DNA from: Cephalotus follicularis
Taxonomy: Eukaryota; Streptophyta; Magnoliopsida; Oxalidales; Cephalotaceae
Direction: 5' to 3'
Assembly (NCBI GenBank): GCA_001972305.1
Contig: BDDD01000712.1
Coordinates: 299,787 to 363,786 of the forward strand
Length of the DNA stretch: 64,000 nucleotides
The translations under genes and the position numbers were made by a program. The notes below the pieces were generated by a model. The model was not told where the DNA came from. It made no database searches and saw only the letters and a list, made by a program, of their open reading frames with translations. Shown piece by piece: positions 10,639 to 22,634 of the stretch (the first letter of the stretch is position 1; each line of letters opens with the position of its first letter).

Positions 10639-13360
10639 TGTGATGACCTAGGTCCATTTTGGTATTGGACATTTTGTTTTGGGCCTTAAAAAAAATTATT
10701 TTGTGAAGTGTTGGGCCCTAAGAGGTTTGGACTGGCAGGATTTTTCTCTTTGCCTTGGCTGATTAGTGTGAACATAGTTTGGGGTTGTGTGCAAGTGTGG
10801 GCTTACAAGTTGGTGTAAGAGAATTCTGTGCCCTATCTTGTCATGGACACTGCTTTTCACGTGAAGTCAGTATAGCAGGTAAGAAGCCGTTGTACCCGTT
10901 TCGTGTGGCACAAGTGGTAGTTGAGAGAAAGTGTTGTTTCCCAGTGTTTCTTCTTCCCCGATATTTTCCTTAGCGAAGGCGAGTTTTGCTGTGAAGATCG
11001 GTGGCCTTTGAGTTTGTCGAGGTGAGTTCTTCTTTCTTCGTCTTCTTTCCTCTGATAGTTTGGCAATGTGCGTGCTAAACCCAACGTTCGCGGTGGTGAT
11101 CATGGTGTGATCCATGGTGGAGTGTTGAGCAGTATGGATGGTCGGGATGACTATCCGAGGTGTTGATCATGCATGTTTTGCTTTGTTTTGTTACAGACCA
11201 CGCTAAGTCTGTGTTTGTTGTTCTTTTAGCCGAGGAGCCAGGTATTGATCCAGAGCTATAAGAAGCTATGCGGAGGTGTGCGGTTAAGTGGTGAGTGGGA
11301 CATTCCTTTCTTTTATCTTGAAACAGTTGAGAGTCTGAGCTTATTTGTGTCCCCAGGTTTTCCTTCCTATGGTGTCTCATTTCTGGGAGTTGTTCCTTTT
11401 CTTGTTTTGACATATTTCAGTTGATATTGATTTTTTAGCTGGTATGCTTGATGTTCTGGGTGATGTTTTCCCTTGTTTTATCCTATATATATGTCATAAC
11501 TCTTTTGATACCATGTGTTGTTGATTCTGGATACTGGGAACTGGAAATTGTGATGACCGAGCATGACTTGGTGAGGGAGAGCAAGCGTGGATTCCCCTAT
11601 CATAACTGTAATGGAATTGTCTATGATGCGCTCTAAGTGTGACTGCCCCTAGGTTCCTCAACCTGGATCACCACATTCTCATTGTTTATGATGGGATGTG
11701 AGTGTAAGTGAAATCGAGGGTCCGTTCCTCTTCCCAACAGGCCTTGTAGGATGCTCTACTATGAGATTCCCAACAATGGATGGCTCGTGTGTTGATTCAT
11801 CGACCTCATAGTCAATGTTCTTATACTTGACTGCCGACGAGGGTGGTGCCTGAGCGGTGATTCGCTGGCCCCTCAGTCGATGTTGGTGATCTGCTTGTCT
11901 CTCAGGGGCTGGGTTTGACACTGATCCATCGGCACCTCTGATGGAAGACCAAGACATGTGGCTCTCTGTATGGGTATATGACAGGTGGTGCACTTCCTTT
12001 AAGCCTATGATCTTCATCTCCAGTTGGTGGACAGTGTGATATTATCGCAGTGAAATCCGGCCCCAGCAGATGTGTTGGTATGGCCGAGGTGGTTCCGACC
12101 ATGGTGGTTTGGGTAATGTGGCAGGTACAAGTGTTCCTTTGATCTATTTGATCCTTGGAGTTTGAGATCCTTTTTGTTTGGTCCTCGAAATATTGGGTTT
12201 GACACTTGCTTTATTTTTGCCTCTCTTGTTGTTATTTCTTAGCATTATTGCTTTTACATATCTTTTGCTATTTTATACTCCAAGTAGTCTGTTGATTATT
12301 GTTGAGTATCCTTGGGCGATAAGCCGTGGTTATTTGTTGGCCAGTTGGGCATAGCCTTTTGCTCATCGTCCAGTGCTTGTCAGGCGCTTAAGGAATGCTT
12401 CTTTCCCCTTTCATTAGTCTTTTGGACTAACCCCCTCCCAGGTTATTTTGCAGTTTTGGAAACAGGTGAAGTTCTTCCCTTCATCATACCACTCTAAGGA
12501 CATTTTGCGAGGTAGACCACGGAGCACGAGCTTGCACTGCCTTTCTCGACTAGTTCTTCCTTCATGCATTGGGGACATTTTGGGATTAGATTGTATTTTT
12601 GTGGCTGATTTATGTATAAATCTTCTAATGGATATTGGTGTATGCTCATTTTTATGATTTGTGATACAATTCTTCTCGGCTTGTGTATCATTGGTGATGC
12701 TTGAGGTTCTAGGTGGTATAGATCTTAGTTCCGAGCTCCTAAGTCGAGGTAAGGATGAGTGTTTATGCTGAGGATAGTGGTCGGGCGTTGGGTCAACCTT
12801 AGATTAGACCTAGGTGCACGACAGGCTTCCTCAGCGGAAGGTCAGAGCACTAGGTTAGTTGGCAGTCCTCGGATGTGGGGAGTGCTTGGAACCTTGTTGT
12901 AGCATAAGTCCTCGGACTTTGGTGTGTCCTCGGACTTTGGTGTCCCCGGGCATTTTGGAGTCCTAGGCTTCCCCGGATGTATAGTTCGTGTTGAAGCTCG
13001 AGCGCTCGAGGGTTTTGTTTGCTGAGGTGAGGAACGTAGTGCTTGGTTCCTCGTGGTTTTTAGCAGACCTTTGGTGACTTAGGTGATCACTTGCGGAGCA
13101 CGGGTGGGGGTTCCTCGGGCTCGAGTGAAATGGGGAGTTTAGGTTCCTCGGTGATTCTTTATGTCCTCTGCCCTTTTCTTTATACCCACATTGCATTACG
13201 CGTTCCCGCCTTGACTTCCTAGTCGGGCCCTGACGTAACAGACCTTTGGGGAACCTTGTGGTGGTATGGTTTGGTAGTTGGGAGGTTTGAAGGGTTGTTG
13301 GCAGGTGTGCCTTCCCTGGCAGGGCTCCTCTCCCTGGTGGAACGGGAACGGGTCCTGTTG
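10639..13360 (+). mobile_element. Solo LTR G in F integrase
   Basis: Begins TGTGATGACC inside the integrase core of F. The integrase frame resumes after 13360 with FNTTFHPQT. Flanking 5-mers are TATGC (10634-10638) and TACGC (13361-13365). No gag or pol lies inside; 2.72 kb of leader-like sequence with repeated CCTCGG/TTCCTCGG words. The right terminus does not end in CA, so that edge could be off by a few bases. Confidence 0.6.
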
Positions 13361-13731
13361 TACGCAGTTTAACTTCAACACTACTTTCCACCCCCAGACA
13401 TATTGTTTGTCCGAAAGGACCATACAGACACTAGAAGACATGCTTAGCGCAAGTGCTATTGGCTTCAGAGGCTGTTGGGACAATGGCTTGCCCCTGATTG
13501 TGTTCTCTTGTAACAATAGTTATCATGAGATTATTCGGATAAGCCTGTGTGAGGCATTGTATGGAAGAAAGTGTCGATCACCAGTTTGTTGGGATCAGGT
13601 CGGCGAAAGAAGCCTTTTTGGGCCCAAGATGGTTCAGATCCCCTCGGAGAAGATGAGGCTAATTCGAGATCGATTATTTGTGGCACAGGATCGACAAAAG
13701 AGATATGTCGATTTAGAGCTCTATAAATATA
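13361..13731 (+). pseudogene. Gypsy element F, integrase C-terminal part
   Basis: Encodes the second half of the integrase core: NTTFHPQT, SERTIQTLEDML, the E-containing helix region and EALYGRKCRSPVCW, then KMRLIRDRLFVAQDRQKRYVDLE. The frame stops where minus-strand Sirevirus C1 begins. The rest of F (GPY/F, chromodomain, 3' LTR) is not in the window. Confidence 0.85.
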
Positions 13732-14070
13732 TGCACTTTTTTTTTGACAAATTAAACAATGCAGATAAGAAAATTAACTTTCAAGAATTTAAACAAACTC
13801 AAAAACAAATCAATTTAGCACCTAACAATCATAGAAATAGTAAATTAAATAAAGTGTTTCAGGATAGAGAGATGTAAACAGATTTTTATAGTGGTTCGAC
13901 CAATTTCTTTGCCTACATGCACTCCCCAAGGATCCCCCAGAGATTTTACTGATATTCCTCCAGAATACAATCCTCGATTTGAATTCCGGGTACAAATCGA
14001 AAAACTTTAACTCCTTAGTGATTAACCAAATCACTAAAACTTCACACCTAGAGGCTTCTAAGAGTACACC

Positions 14071-16111
14071 TGTCACACCCCGTATTCTCGCGATAACAAC
14101 ATATATATGGTAAGCAGTTAATAATCCAGCATTCAACAGGTAAGAACAATCCATTAATCAATTGCGGAAGCATTTCATAACCGGATTATTATAATTATCC
14201 GCACGCAATCCATACTACGCGCTTACAAGTACAACATAAGTTATAAATTACATATCTGAGATGTAAATATAACAAACAGAGTATGATCATTAATCCAAGA
14301 TTCACTCACTTTAACAATAATTAAAACATAAGCTTCCAAGTATGGCTTCAACTGCACTTACCCAAATACCTTTGTCAATCTGAAATTGTAGGGGGTTAGC
14401 TTTTCTCCTCACTCGACTAAGTAGGAATCATGCATGAAGATGAATATATAAATGTAAAGATGCATGACAGTTTTATATTTCAAAAACAATATGTATATAT
14501 ATGTATGCCAATATATATAATCAATCATTCCAAGTGGCTACAATCATTTCAATTATCAAAAATACCGCACAAGGGTACAATCAATCAATACGATGGTTGG
14601 GTGACACATGTCGCTAACTTCTAGCTCCAATTGCGCACCACCTAACTATCACCCTACACTCCGAAGATGATAGGTCAGGCAACATTTACTGCCGGGATTT
14701 AGCGGGTAGTTTAACATTCAATATCTGTATTGCAGAAAAGTTTGGTGGAATCTCTAGCCAACTCCTGGCACCTAGGACCACCTCGGTAGCCAGTGATGTC
14801 TCCTATCACTCGACTCCAAAAACAAGCATAGACAATCAATACGATCAATTCAGTAGTAATATTACATATGTCAATAGTATGCAATATACAATTTGTTAAT
14901 TACACTGCCTCTCTTTAGGAGGAACCAATAACAATATAACAATGGTTCTCTTGGAGAACAAAACAATAACAATACCTCTCATAGGAGGAAAATAGTGATT
15001 ATATAACAATAGGATTTTCTTTTTGAAAATTGTTGTTGAAAATCATTATTTGTGCTCATAGCACTCAATTGGTATAACCATTGAACTTTATACAGACAGT
15101 AGTAAATTGGAAATCATTTGATAGATACCAATATCAGTAACAGTAGCAATAGCAATATTAACTGCACAGTATGAGCAGTAATATCACAAGGATTAACAAT
15201 ACAACAACAAGGTAATCCACAATCATTTATGCAATCAACTACTATTATACAAGATGTTAAATCCTTATAATACAATCACACGTGGTAGAGGTTGATTTTG
15301 GAAATCATCCCCATGGAACCAGTGTAATTCTCACAAATATAACCCAAACAGCGCCCTAAGCGTCGACAGTTCTAGAGAAAGCATCAACAGTTTCTAGTCT
15401 AAGCGCCATTCATGCAGTCCTAAGCATCGATGTGTAAGCCATTAGAACTACCACATTTTACATATTAAGCGTCGACGGTTGGAATTTAAGCGTCGGCGCT
15501 TCTGGCGTTCATACAATTTCCATGCGTAACAACTCAAACAGAGCATGCATAAATTCATTTCAAACCCAGTCCAATTCAACATGCAATCATATATCAACCA
15601 TAACAACACATTATACATGTTATATGTTCAAAAACATGTCAAAAACCCCTACCTCAATTGCTATCCCAAAAATCAAATTGAATTGATTTCTCTCTTTAAG
15701 TTCTCAATTCCTTCAACTCCAACAATCTCCAATTCAAGAAATTTAAAGCTATAGATGCATGTTTGACAGTAGGTATACATCCAAATCGGTATGTTTACAT
15801 GGTGGTCTAACCATAACAACATCAAGTGAAATCGGATTAGTGACTTACCAGGAAGAATCAAGCTTCACACGCACATTGAACTATCTACCTCCAACGTGCA
15901 AGTTCAGAATCACCCAACAAGATTCCTCTTTTCTCAGTGTTTCTAACACTCAAAGCACTCCCTCTAACACTGATATAAAGGGTTCAATGCCTAGGAAATC
16001 GTCAAATTCAATTAACTTCAATCCCCAGCATTTTCCTTTCTCTCTCCCTCATGCATGTTTTCTTCCTCTACTCTTCATTACAATCATAGATCTTTTCAGT
16101 AGTATGATACA
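14071..16111 (-). mobile_element. LTR E2, minus-strand Gypsy-type, inside C1 LTR
   Basis: The left edge TGTCACACCCCG is the reverse complement of a Gypsy LTR end (GGGTGTGACA) and follows ACACC. The body aligns with E1 in order. The right edge is uncertain, near ATACA at 16107-16111; about 500 bp at the LTR start present in E1 is missing. Non-coding, no internal region, hence solo or truncated. Confidence 0.65.
15355..15512. repeat. TCGA-palindrome array in E2
   Basis: Irregular copies of TAAGCGTCGACAG, TAAGCATCGATG, AAGCGTCGACGG and AAGCGTCGGCGCTT. It occupies the position of the E1 array at 655-775, but the arms are AAGC/GCTT rather than CAG/CTG. Confidence 0.7.
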
Positions 16112-16394
16112 ATGAAAAAGACCTTGCAATAGGTCAAATAATTAAACCAAATCTCACTCTTATCACTCAAAATACAATATAAAAAAATTTAGGTTCTTTT
16201 GAGTGACTAAACTATTTTTAAGAGAAACTTGAGAAAATGTCTTGAAACTTTTGTTCTCATGTTTCTGCTTGTTGCATGATAATAGGGTTCTTCTAGGAAT
16301 GCTTTTTGATAGTGGAAAAATCAATCTTATAGCTGTTAGAATCGTGTACAAGAATCCCAATATTGTAGCTTTTTGTTAACTAGTTGTTAGCATG

Positions 16395-16830
16395 AAATCG
16401 ACTCCAGAACGTCGACTGAATCATTCAAAACGTTGACTTTATTCTGACGTGGCTTGAACTATTGACTTGTATCATATATGACCTTTACTTTGACCACTAA
16501 AACGTCGTCTTTATTTATCTTGAAGTTGACTTGTTCCTGCTATTTTCCAGAACGTAGCCATTATTGGTCCACACTTCGACTTGTTCTTGTCTTTTTTCAA
16601 CACATCGCCATTATTGGTCTAAAACGTCCCCGTTATTCCCAAAAACTCTCTACCAGAAAATAATTCCCTCACGTCGACTTGTTGAGCTTAAACGTCGACT
16701 AATTCATCACACTTTTGACTTGACTTGCTTTGAACATCGACTTTATTATATAAAACGTCATCGTGTTCTTCATTGCTTCCTGCACAAGTCACAAAGAAAC
16801 CTAGCACGTCAACTTTATTACCAATAACGT
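16395..16830. repeat. TCGA-palindrome array in C1 LTR
   Basis: At least ten copies of ACGTCGACTT and variants (ACGTTGACTT, ACGTCGTCTTT, ACGTCAACTTT), mostly 20-50 bp apart, in the LTR part near the element's 3' polypurine tract. Confidence 0.75.
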
Positions 16831-16998
16831 AGGCGATATTGGTTTTTATCAGTATAACGCAGTTTTGAAGTTATTTTCTTCCTTTTGTCACTTAGTATTT
16901 TACCATGATTGCTTTATTGACTTAGTAATTCTTATAACACCTTTGTTATCATCAAAATCAATTATTCTAATTTTTATTTAGGATTTGAAATCCCAACA

Positions 16999-17013
16999 TT
17001 TTCCCCCTTTTTG
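16999..17013 (-). other. Polypurine tract of C1
   Basis: Minus strand AAAAAGGGGGAAAA directly before the LTR start TGTTGGG: the plus-strand primer site for reverse transcription. A second copy, TTAAGGGGGAG, lies at 17090-17102. 17014-17394 otherwise holds AT-rich non-coding sequence with no clear trace of the env-like ORF seen in C2. Confidence 0.8.
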
Positions 17014-17394
17014 ATGATGACAAAATCATATCATAATTTATAATTTTGAAATTAATTTAGACAAGAATAGAAAACTATATTTTTCAAAGTCTCCCCCTTA
17101 ATAGAAGAAGGTTTAAAACTATCAACTTTGTATTTCAAGAAGGATTATAATTATAATCTTTGTCAAATAAAATTTCAAAAAGTTAAAAGAATTTATCTTT
17201 ATACTTAGCATTCATATTTATGCATTCCTTGCATATGCATTCCATACATTCCTTGCATATCTTGTGCATAGCATTCTTATTCACAATCATCTACTATAAT
17301 TATAACTAATTATACTACTTTCTTTCCAATTTTGGAGAGAATAAAAAAGACATAGAATAAATATTAACATAATCAAATTAATCATCAATTACAC

Positions 17395-18960
17395 ACAAAC
17401 CAAGTTCTATTCTAAATTTTGAAAAAAAAAATCATCAAGATGTTTTGTAAAAATATCAGCAATTTGATTTTCAGTTGAAACATATATTAAAGACGCATGT
17501 TCCTTTTCAATATGGTCCCCTATGAAGTGATATCTTATATCAATATATTTATTTTTAGAATGACGAATAGGATTTTTAGATAAATAAATAGTACTAGTAC
17601 TATCACATTTAATAGGAACATTTTCAAAAACAAAACCATAATCAGAAAGTTGTTGCATCATCCAGAATACTTGAGCACAACAACTTCCGGATGTAATGTA
17701 CTCAGCTTCGATAGTGAAAAGAGCTATCGAATTTTGCTTTTTACTATACCAATATATAAGGATATTTCCAAAAAATTGACATGTACCACTAGTGCTCTTA
17801 CGATCTACCTTATAGAAACAAAATCAGCATTCGAGTAAGCATGCAATTCAAAGCAAGAATCTCTGGAATACCAAAGACCTAAAGTAGGCGTATATGCTAG
17901 ATATTTAAAAATTCTTTTTACAGAAAAAAGATCAGATTCCTTAGGATCAGATTGAAAATGAGCATATACACAAACACTAAATAAGATATTTGGTCTACTA
18001 GAAGTTAAATACAATAAAGATCCTATCATACTCTTATAAAGCTTTTGATCAACTGATTTATCTTGTTCATCTTTGTCTAGCTTTGTAGATGTACTCGTAA
18101 GAGTTTTACTTACCTTTGATGTTTCCATTCCAAACCTTTTCAGCAAATCTTTGATATACTTTGATTGATTGATGAAGATTCCATTTTTAGATTGCTTGAT
18201 TTGAAATCCAAGAAAGAAGTTCAATTCTCATATCATACTCATTTCAAACTCAGCTTTCATAATGTCAGAAAAATCCTTACACATTGATTTGTCAATAGAA
18301 CCAAAAATAATATCATCAACATAAATTTTTACTACAAGCAAATCATTATCTTGAGTTTTTGTAAAAAGTGTAATGTATAAATTCCACATTTAAAACCTTT
18401 TTCAATCAAGAACTTTTTCAATCTTTCATACCAAGCTCTTGGAGCGTGCTTTAAGCTATATAAAGCCTTTTTAAGTTTAAAAACATGGTTTGAAAAATGT
18501 TGATCTTCAAAACCAAGTGGTTGTTTCACATAAACTTCTTCTTTAATAAAACTATTTAAAAATGTATTTTTTTACATCCATTTGAAAAAGAGTAAATTTT
18601 TACAACAAGCAAAAGCAAATAACATACGAATAGATTCAAGTCTAGCAACAATGACATGAGTTTCATCATAATTAATTCCTTATTGTGAATAACCTTTAGC
18701 TACAAGTCTAGCTTTATTTCTTACAGTAACACCTTGATCATCCATTTTATTTCTATATACCCATGTAATGCCAACAACCGGATGATTTAAAGGCCTATTC
18801 ACTAAAGTTCATACTTCATTTCTTTCAAATTGATTTAATTCCTCTTGTATAGCAATGATCTAATTTTCATCTTTTTTAGCCTCTTTTATATTTTTAGGCT
18901 CAATTTGAGATAGAAAAGTAAGATAATTACAAGCATTAACTTTCGATCGAGTTACAATAC
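17395..18960 (-). pseudogene. Sirevirus C1, reverse transcriptase and RNase H
   Basis: Minus-strand Copia pol. RNase H lies at the low-coordinate end (SVDQKLYKSMIGSLLYL, YAHFQSDPKES and, near its C-terminus, SKNPIRHSKNKYIDIRYHF, ADIFTKHLD). RT lies above: the YVDDI active site is readable at about 18308-18325, with [13 protein letters not shown] and APRAWYERL upstream of it in the protein. Wording and order match C2 (52386-53862). Multiple stops and at least three frameshifts. 17661-17805 is a frame-broken part of RNase H. Confidence 0.85.
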
Positions 18961-20064
18961 TTTGTTTAGGATTACCAATAATAGCTTCATGTGAATGTCC
19001 TTTCACTTCCTTTAGATGTTTTCGTACAAGTCTCTTTGATAAGATTCTTGAGAATCATCATTTTATTGCTCCTCCTTTTGATGACTTTCAAGTTGATTTT
19101 CTCTTTCTTTTTCTTCAAAAAAGTCTATTTGAACTATGTTTCTAGGAGGTTTAGGATTAGATTCATCAAAAGCAACATGCATCGATTCTTCAACTAATAA
19201 AGTTCTTTTGTTAAAACATATATATGCTCTATTAGTAAAGTAACTAAGAAAAAAACTTTCATCCGCTTTTGAATCAAACTTACCAAGTTGATCCTTACCA
19301 TTGTTATGTATGAAGCATTTGCAACTGAATGTGTGAAAGTAACTGATGTTAGGCTTTCTTTCCCTCCACAACTCATATAGAGTCTTTTTAAGAATTGACC
19401 TTATAGATATAAAATATAACACGAAGTGTTTATGACTTCAGCCCAAAAGTACTTTGGTAAATTATTTTCACAAAGCATAGTTCTTACCATCTCTTCTAAA
19501 GTTCTATTCTTTCTTTAAACATTTTCATTACAAAATTCTTCAAACAAATGATTTTCAAATTCTTTATCATGATCATTTCTAATTTTCAAAATAGATGTGC
19601 CTTTCTCCTTTTGAACACTATCACAAAATTTTGCAAACTCTTCAAACACTTCACTTTTATGAGCAAGAAATAAAGTCCATGTATGTCTAGAGTAGTTGTC
19701 AACAATAACAAAAAACATATGATTTACCACCCAGACATCTTATATCAATTGGCCCAAACAAATCAATATACAATAGTTGTAGTGACCTAGTTGTAGAGAT
19801 TGTGTTTTTACTTTTAAAAGAAGTTCTTATTTACTTTCCTTATTGACAAGTATTACAAATTTTATCTTTTTTAGGAAGATATTTTGGAAAGACCTTTAAC
19901 TAAACCAAGTTTAAGAGGTTTTAAAAGAGTTTTCATGTTCATATGTCCAATTCTCCTTTGCCACAACCAACTATCCTTATTTATGAATACAAGGCATTTA
20001 ACATTTTGTGAATGTAAATCATTGAAATCAACAATATAAACGTTGCATTCTCTACATCCAATAA
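18961..20064 (-). pseudogene. Sirevirus C1, integrase region
   Basis: Minus-strand frames carry the integrase core (VIVDNYSRHTWTLFLAHKSE; ILKIRNDHDKEFEN with the second catalytic Asp) and the integrase C-terminal part (TLYELWRERKPNISYF, CFIHNNGKDQLGKFD). The upstream part reaches the pre-integrase domain (CNVYIVDFNDL, QNVKCLV) and stops at 20065, where array A begins; it continues at 44595. Stops and frameshifts throughout. Confidence 0.85.
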
Positions 20065-20249
20065 TGTAACTATCCGAATTCCCTTTTTATACTGTTCATG
20101 CATATATTGTACCGTATTGTACTGTATAGAATTGTATTGAACCGTATTGCACTGTATTGAAGTGAGGTATTCCTATACCTATTGGTTATTGTATTGATTA
20201 TATGCATGTAAGTCAGCATTTTGGGCTGAGTTTCGGAGAATTGGCCGAA

Positions 20250-20266
20250 TTGACTATATAAGTCAA
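20250..20266 (+). promoter_or_regulatory. TATA box inside a palindrome, LTR A1
   Basis: TTGACT-ATATA-AGTCAA: 6-bp arms around the TATA core, followed by a pyrimidine-rich leader. Conserved exactly in LTR 3 (40366-40382), degraded in LTR 2 (TTTACTATGTAAGTCAA, near 34215). Likely LTR promoter core. Confidence 0.65.
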
Positions 20267-20784
20267 TCATTTACTCTAATTCTCTCATTTTTTTTCATTC
20301 TTCTCCCTCTCTCTATCCTTCTCCTCCTCTCTCTCTTCTGGGCAGCCTCTCCTCTTCCCACAATAGCTCCGGATTTTCATCTCCAACAGCAAATAACAAT
20401 TGAAGTCTCACCTTTCCTTGGTTTGAGCAAGATAGCTGTGGATTCCTCAAGTTCTCCAACTGATTGATTGATTCGAAGCTCATCTGTTGAAGCATTGTTA
20501 TAGGTAGGACTTCTCTACTTGAATTTCCTATTTCTTAATTGACTGATTGATTGAATTGCATGATGGATTGAATGATTGAAAGATTGTATTGTACCGAATT
20601 GTGAAACTAGGGTTTTTATTGATTTCCTTGACCAAGCTAATCTAGGAAGATTGAAACTGAAATTTAAAGGTTGTAACAAGTTTTGCTAAACTTAAAAGAC
20701 TGATTTTAACCCTTAGTTTTCAAAGAATGGCTTTAAATTGGATTTTGACCCGAGATCGGCTATTTTTCTACACAAAATCCGACC

Positions 20785-21145
20785 CCGCCCAACAAAGATA
20801 TCGATCCCCAGCCCATGGACATCGATGTCTTTTGCTTTAGAAAGTAGTGTCTTTGATTCCGCAGCAAAGACATCGACGTCATTTATGGACATCGACGTCT
20901 TTGTCTTGGAATTTCTTCTTCCCAGAGAAGACATCGATGTTGAACATCGATGCGCATTCCCAAGCTATTTTTATTGAATCGCGTCTACGTCTTTGTCCAA
21001 GGACATCGACGTCTTTTGGCCTGATGTCTACACAAACAGACAAAGACATCGATGTCTTTCAAAGATGTCGATGTACTTCCACCGTTTTAAAGGAATGCCC
21101 TGATACGCATCAATGTCTTTGGCCAAGGACATCGATGCCTAACTG
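20785..21145. repeat. TCGA-palindrome array in LTR A1
   Basis: About 14 copies of GACATCGACGTC/GACATCGATGTC in 360 bp, including the perfect 18-bp palindrome AAAGACATCGATGTCTTT near 21045. Several copies pair through CCAAGGACATCG. Corresponding arrays lie at 34755-35095 (LTR 2) and 40905-41240 (LTR 3). Confidence 0.85.
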
Positions 21146-22451
21146 GCTGAATGAAACTTTTAGCTGTTTTAAAGCTAGTTTTAAACTCCTTTCCACATTG
21201 CTGCTTGACCGCAGCCTCACTTGAGGTATTCAAGCATTTGAAACATAATTTTCCATAGTTTTTAAAGATTGAATTGATAACTGATAGAGTGACAGATTGA
21301 GCCATGGGTGATGACCTAGTGACTTTCTTTGACTGGATAGATGTTGTTTCTTATCTTGTTGAATTGATTATCACCATCTATCGGCTATTAATTGATTGAT
21401 TGTTTGAGTATTAAGTGTCATGAGTGTAAGTTCAGAATGTTGGATGCACACTCCCATTTCTCCACTAGACATTTCCACTTATTGATATTGTATTGACAGT
21501 TTATCGACAAGATTGACGGTATTGTATGAATGCTATAGAGCAACCTTATGATTCGCATCTGCATGTTAGGTTGTTGACTCTGTCCACCTATTTTGTTGAT
21601 CGTATCATTTATTTTATTATCTCATTTATTGTATTGTCTTGCTAACGAGAATTATTGATTGATTGACAATTGATGCTCCCTTGAGGGTCGTAGCTTCCTA
21701 ACAGAAATAGTAGCTCCCTCGGTTGTAGCTCATCAATATTGTACTGACTCAGGCATAGGCTGGAAGGTCTACGAGTTCCAGACTTGATCAGTCTGAGAAC
21801 AGTAGATAGATCTCCCACCTTTTTTGAAGGATTACCTTCCGTGGGATTGATCATCTTTACAGATTGACTTTTAACTGACCGGGGTCACATGCTCTATTGG
21901 ATATGACTGATTGATTGGGTGTTCATACACCACCATCGAGTGTCTGCTATTGATTGATTGTTATAGATCCTATCCATATGCTCTGTTATGGGCCAGTGTC
22001 ATGTGGATAGTCAGATTGCTAATTGTTTGCATGCATTTTCCATATCATGCATTGATATTGTACATCGTACATTGATATTGCATAAACTGTCACCGATATT
22101 TCACATTGTACATGCATACATGCTGCATGGGGTTTCTGCTTAGCCTTGTAGCTAACCCCATCCTTCGGGGTGGGGTTGTGTTGTACATTTTGTGTGTGGT
22201 ATAGGTAGGGCAGCAGGTAGCAGCGGACAGAAGGATTGAAGATTCGGTGAGACGGCATGACCGTTTTGTTATGACAGAGCTTGCATTGTAAAAATGTACC
22301 AACGAGACTGATGACGAGTATTGTATTGAAAATGTATTGTACAGTTTTAAGTTTTTTAGTATTTTTATTTTGCTAGTCCCGACCATTGTATTGTATATTG
22401 GATTGAGAGTAATGCCACGTGTCCATCCTCCGGGCGCGGGGTGTTAGAAAA

Positions 22452-22469
22452 TGGTATCGGAGACATTGG
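22452..22469 (+). other. Primer binding site, unit 1
   Basis: TGGTATCGGAGACATTGG, 3 bp after the LTR. The first bases fit the 3' end of plant initiator tRNA-Met (TGGTATCAGAGCC), with an A-to-G change. A leader of about 165 bp with no coding signal follows before gag. Confidence 0.8.
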
Positions 22470-22634
22470 TTGGCCTGCTAGCTAATATATTAATGCGTTG
22501 ATAAAGATTGACTAAATGGTTTCTCTTGATGTAGGTTCTTATCTATTCATGCCATTGCTTTATTGGAAAAAGAGATTGACATTGGAATTGAAAGAGATTG
22601 TATCTGATCATCCCATTGTTGTCTTCTTATAGAA

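Larger units (their letters stand above)
13732..16998 (-). mobile_element. Sirevirus C1 3' LTR, split by E2
   Basis: Read on the minus strand, the LTR starts TGTTGGGATTTC at 16998 directly after a polypurine tract, and ends at 13732 (...GTGCA), flanked by F coding sequence. The 13870-13915 block (minus: TTGGTCGAACCACTATAAA) matches the equivalent block of the C2 LTR at 58390-58430 (GCCGAACCACTCTAAA). E2 occupies 14071-16111, leaving about 1.2 kb, the same size as the C2 LTR (1282 bp). The F-side flank is ATATA; the opposite flank of C1 is not in the window. Confidence 0.7.
20065..22448 (+). mobile_element. LTR 1 of array A
   Basis: 2384 bp. Starts TGTAACTATCCG inside C1; ends ...GTGTTAGA where the other copies end ...TTACA. 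Aligns over its whole length with LTR 2 and LTR 3. Contains a TATA palindrome, a pyrimidine-rich leader, the TCGA array and two copies of 'tccctt/ccctcggttgtagctcatca' blocks. Non-coding; frames in it with repeated DIDVF-like peptides are read-throughs of the array. Confidence 0.9.

Noticed and set aside
20738-21224. Frames with repeated peptides such as DIDVF and TSTSF in A LTRs
   Set aside because: They are translations of the TCGA array and occur in several frames; no gene.
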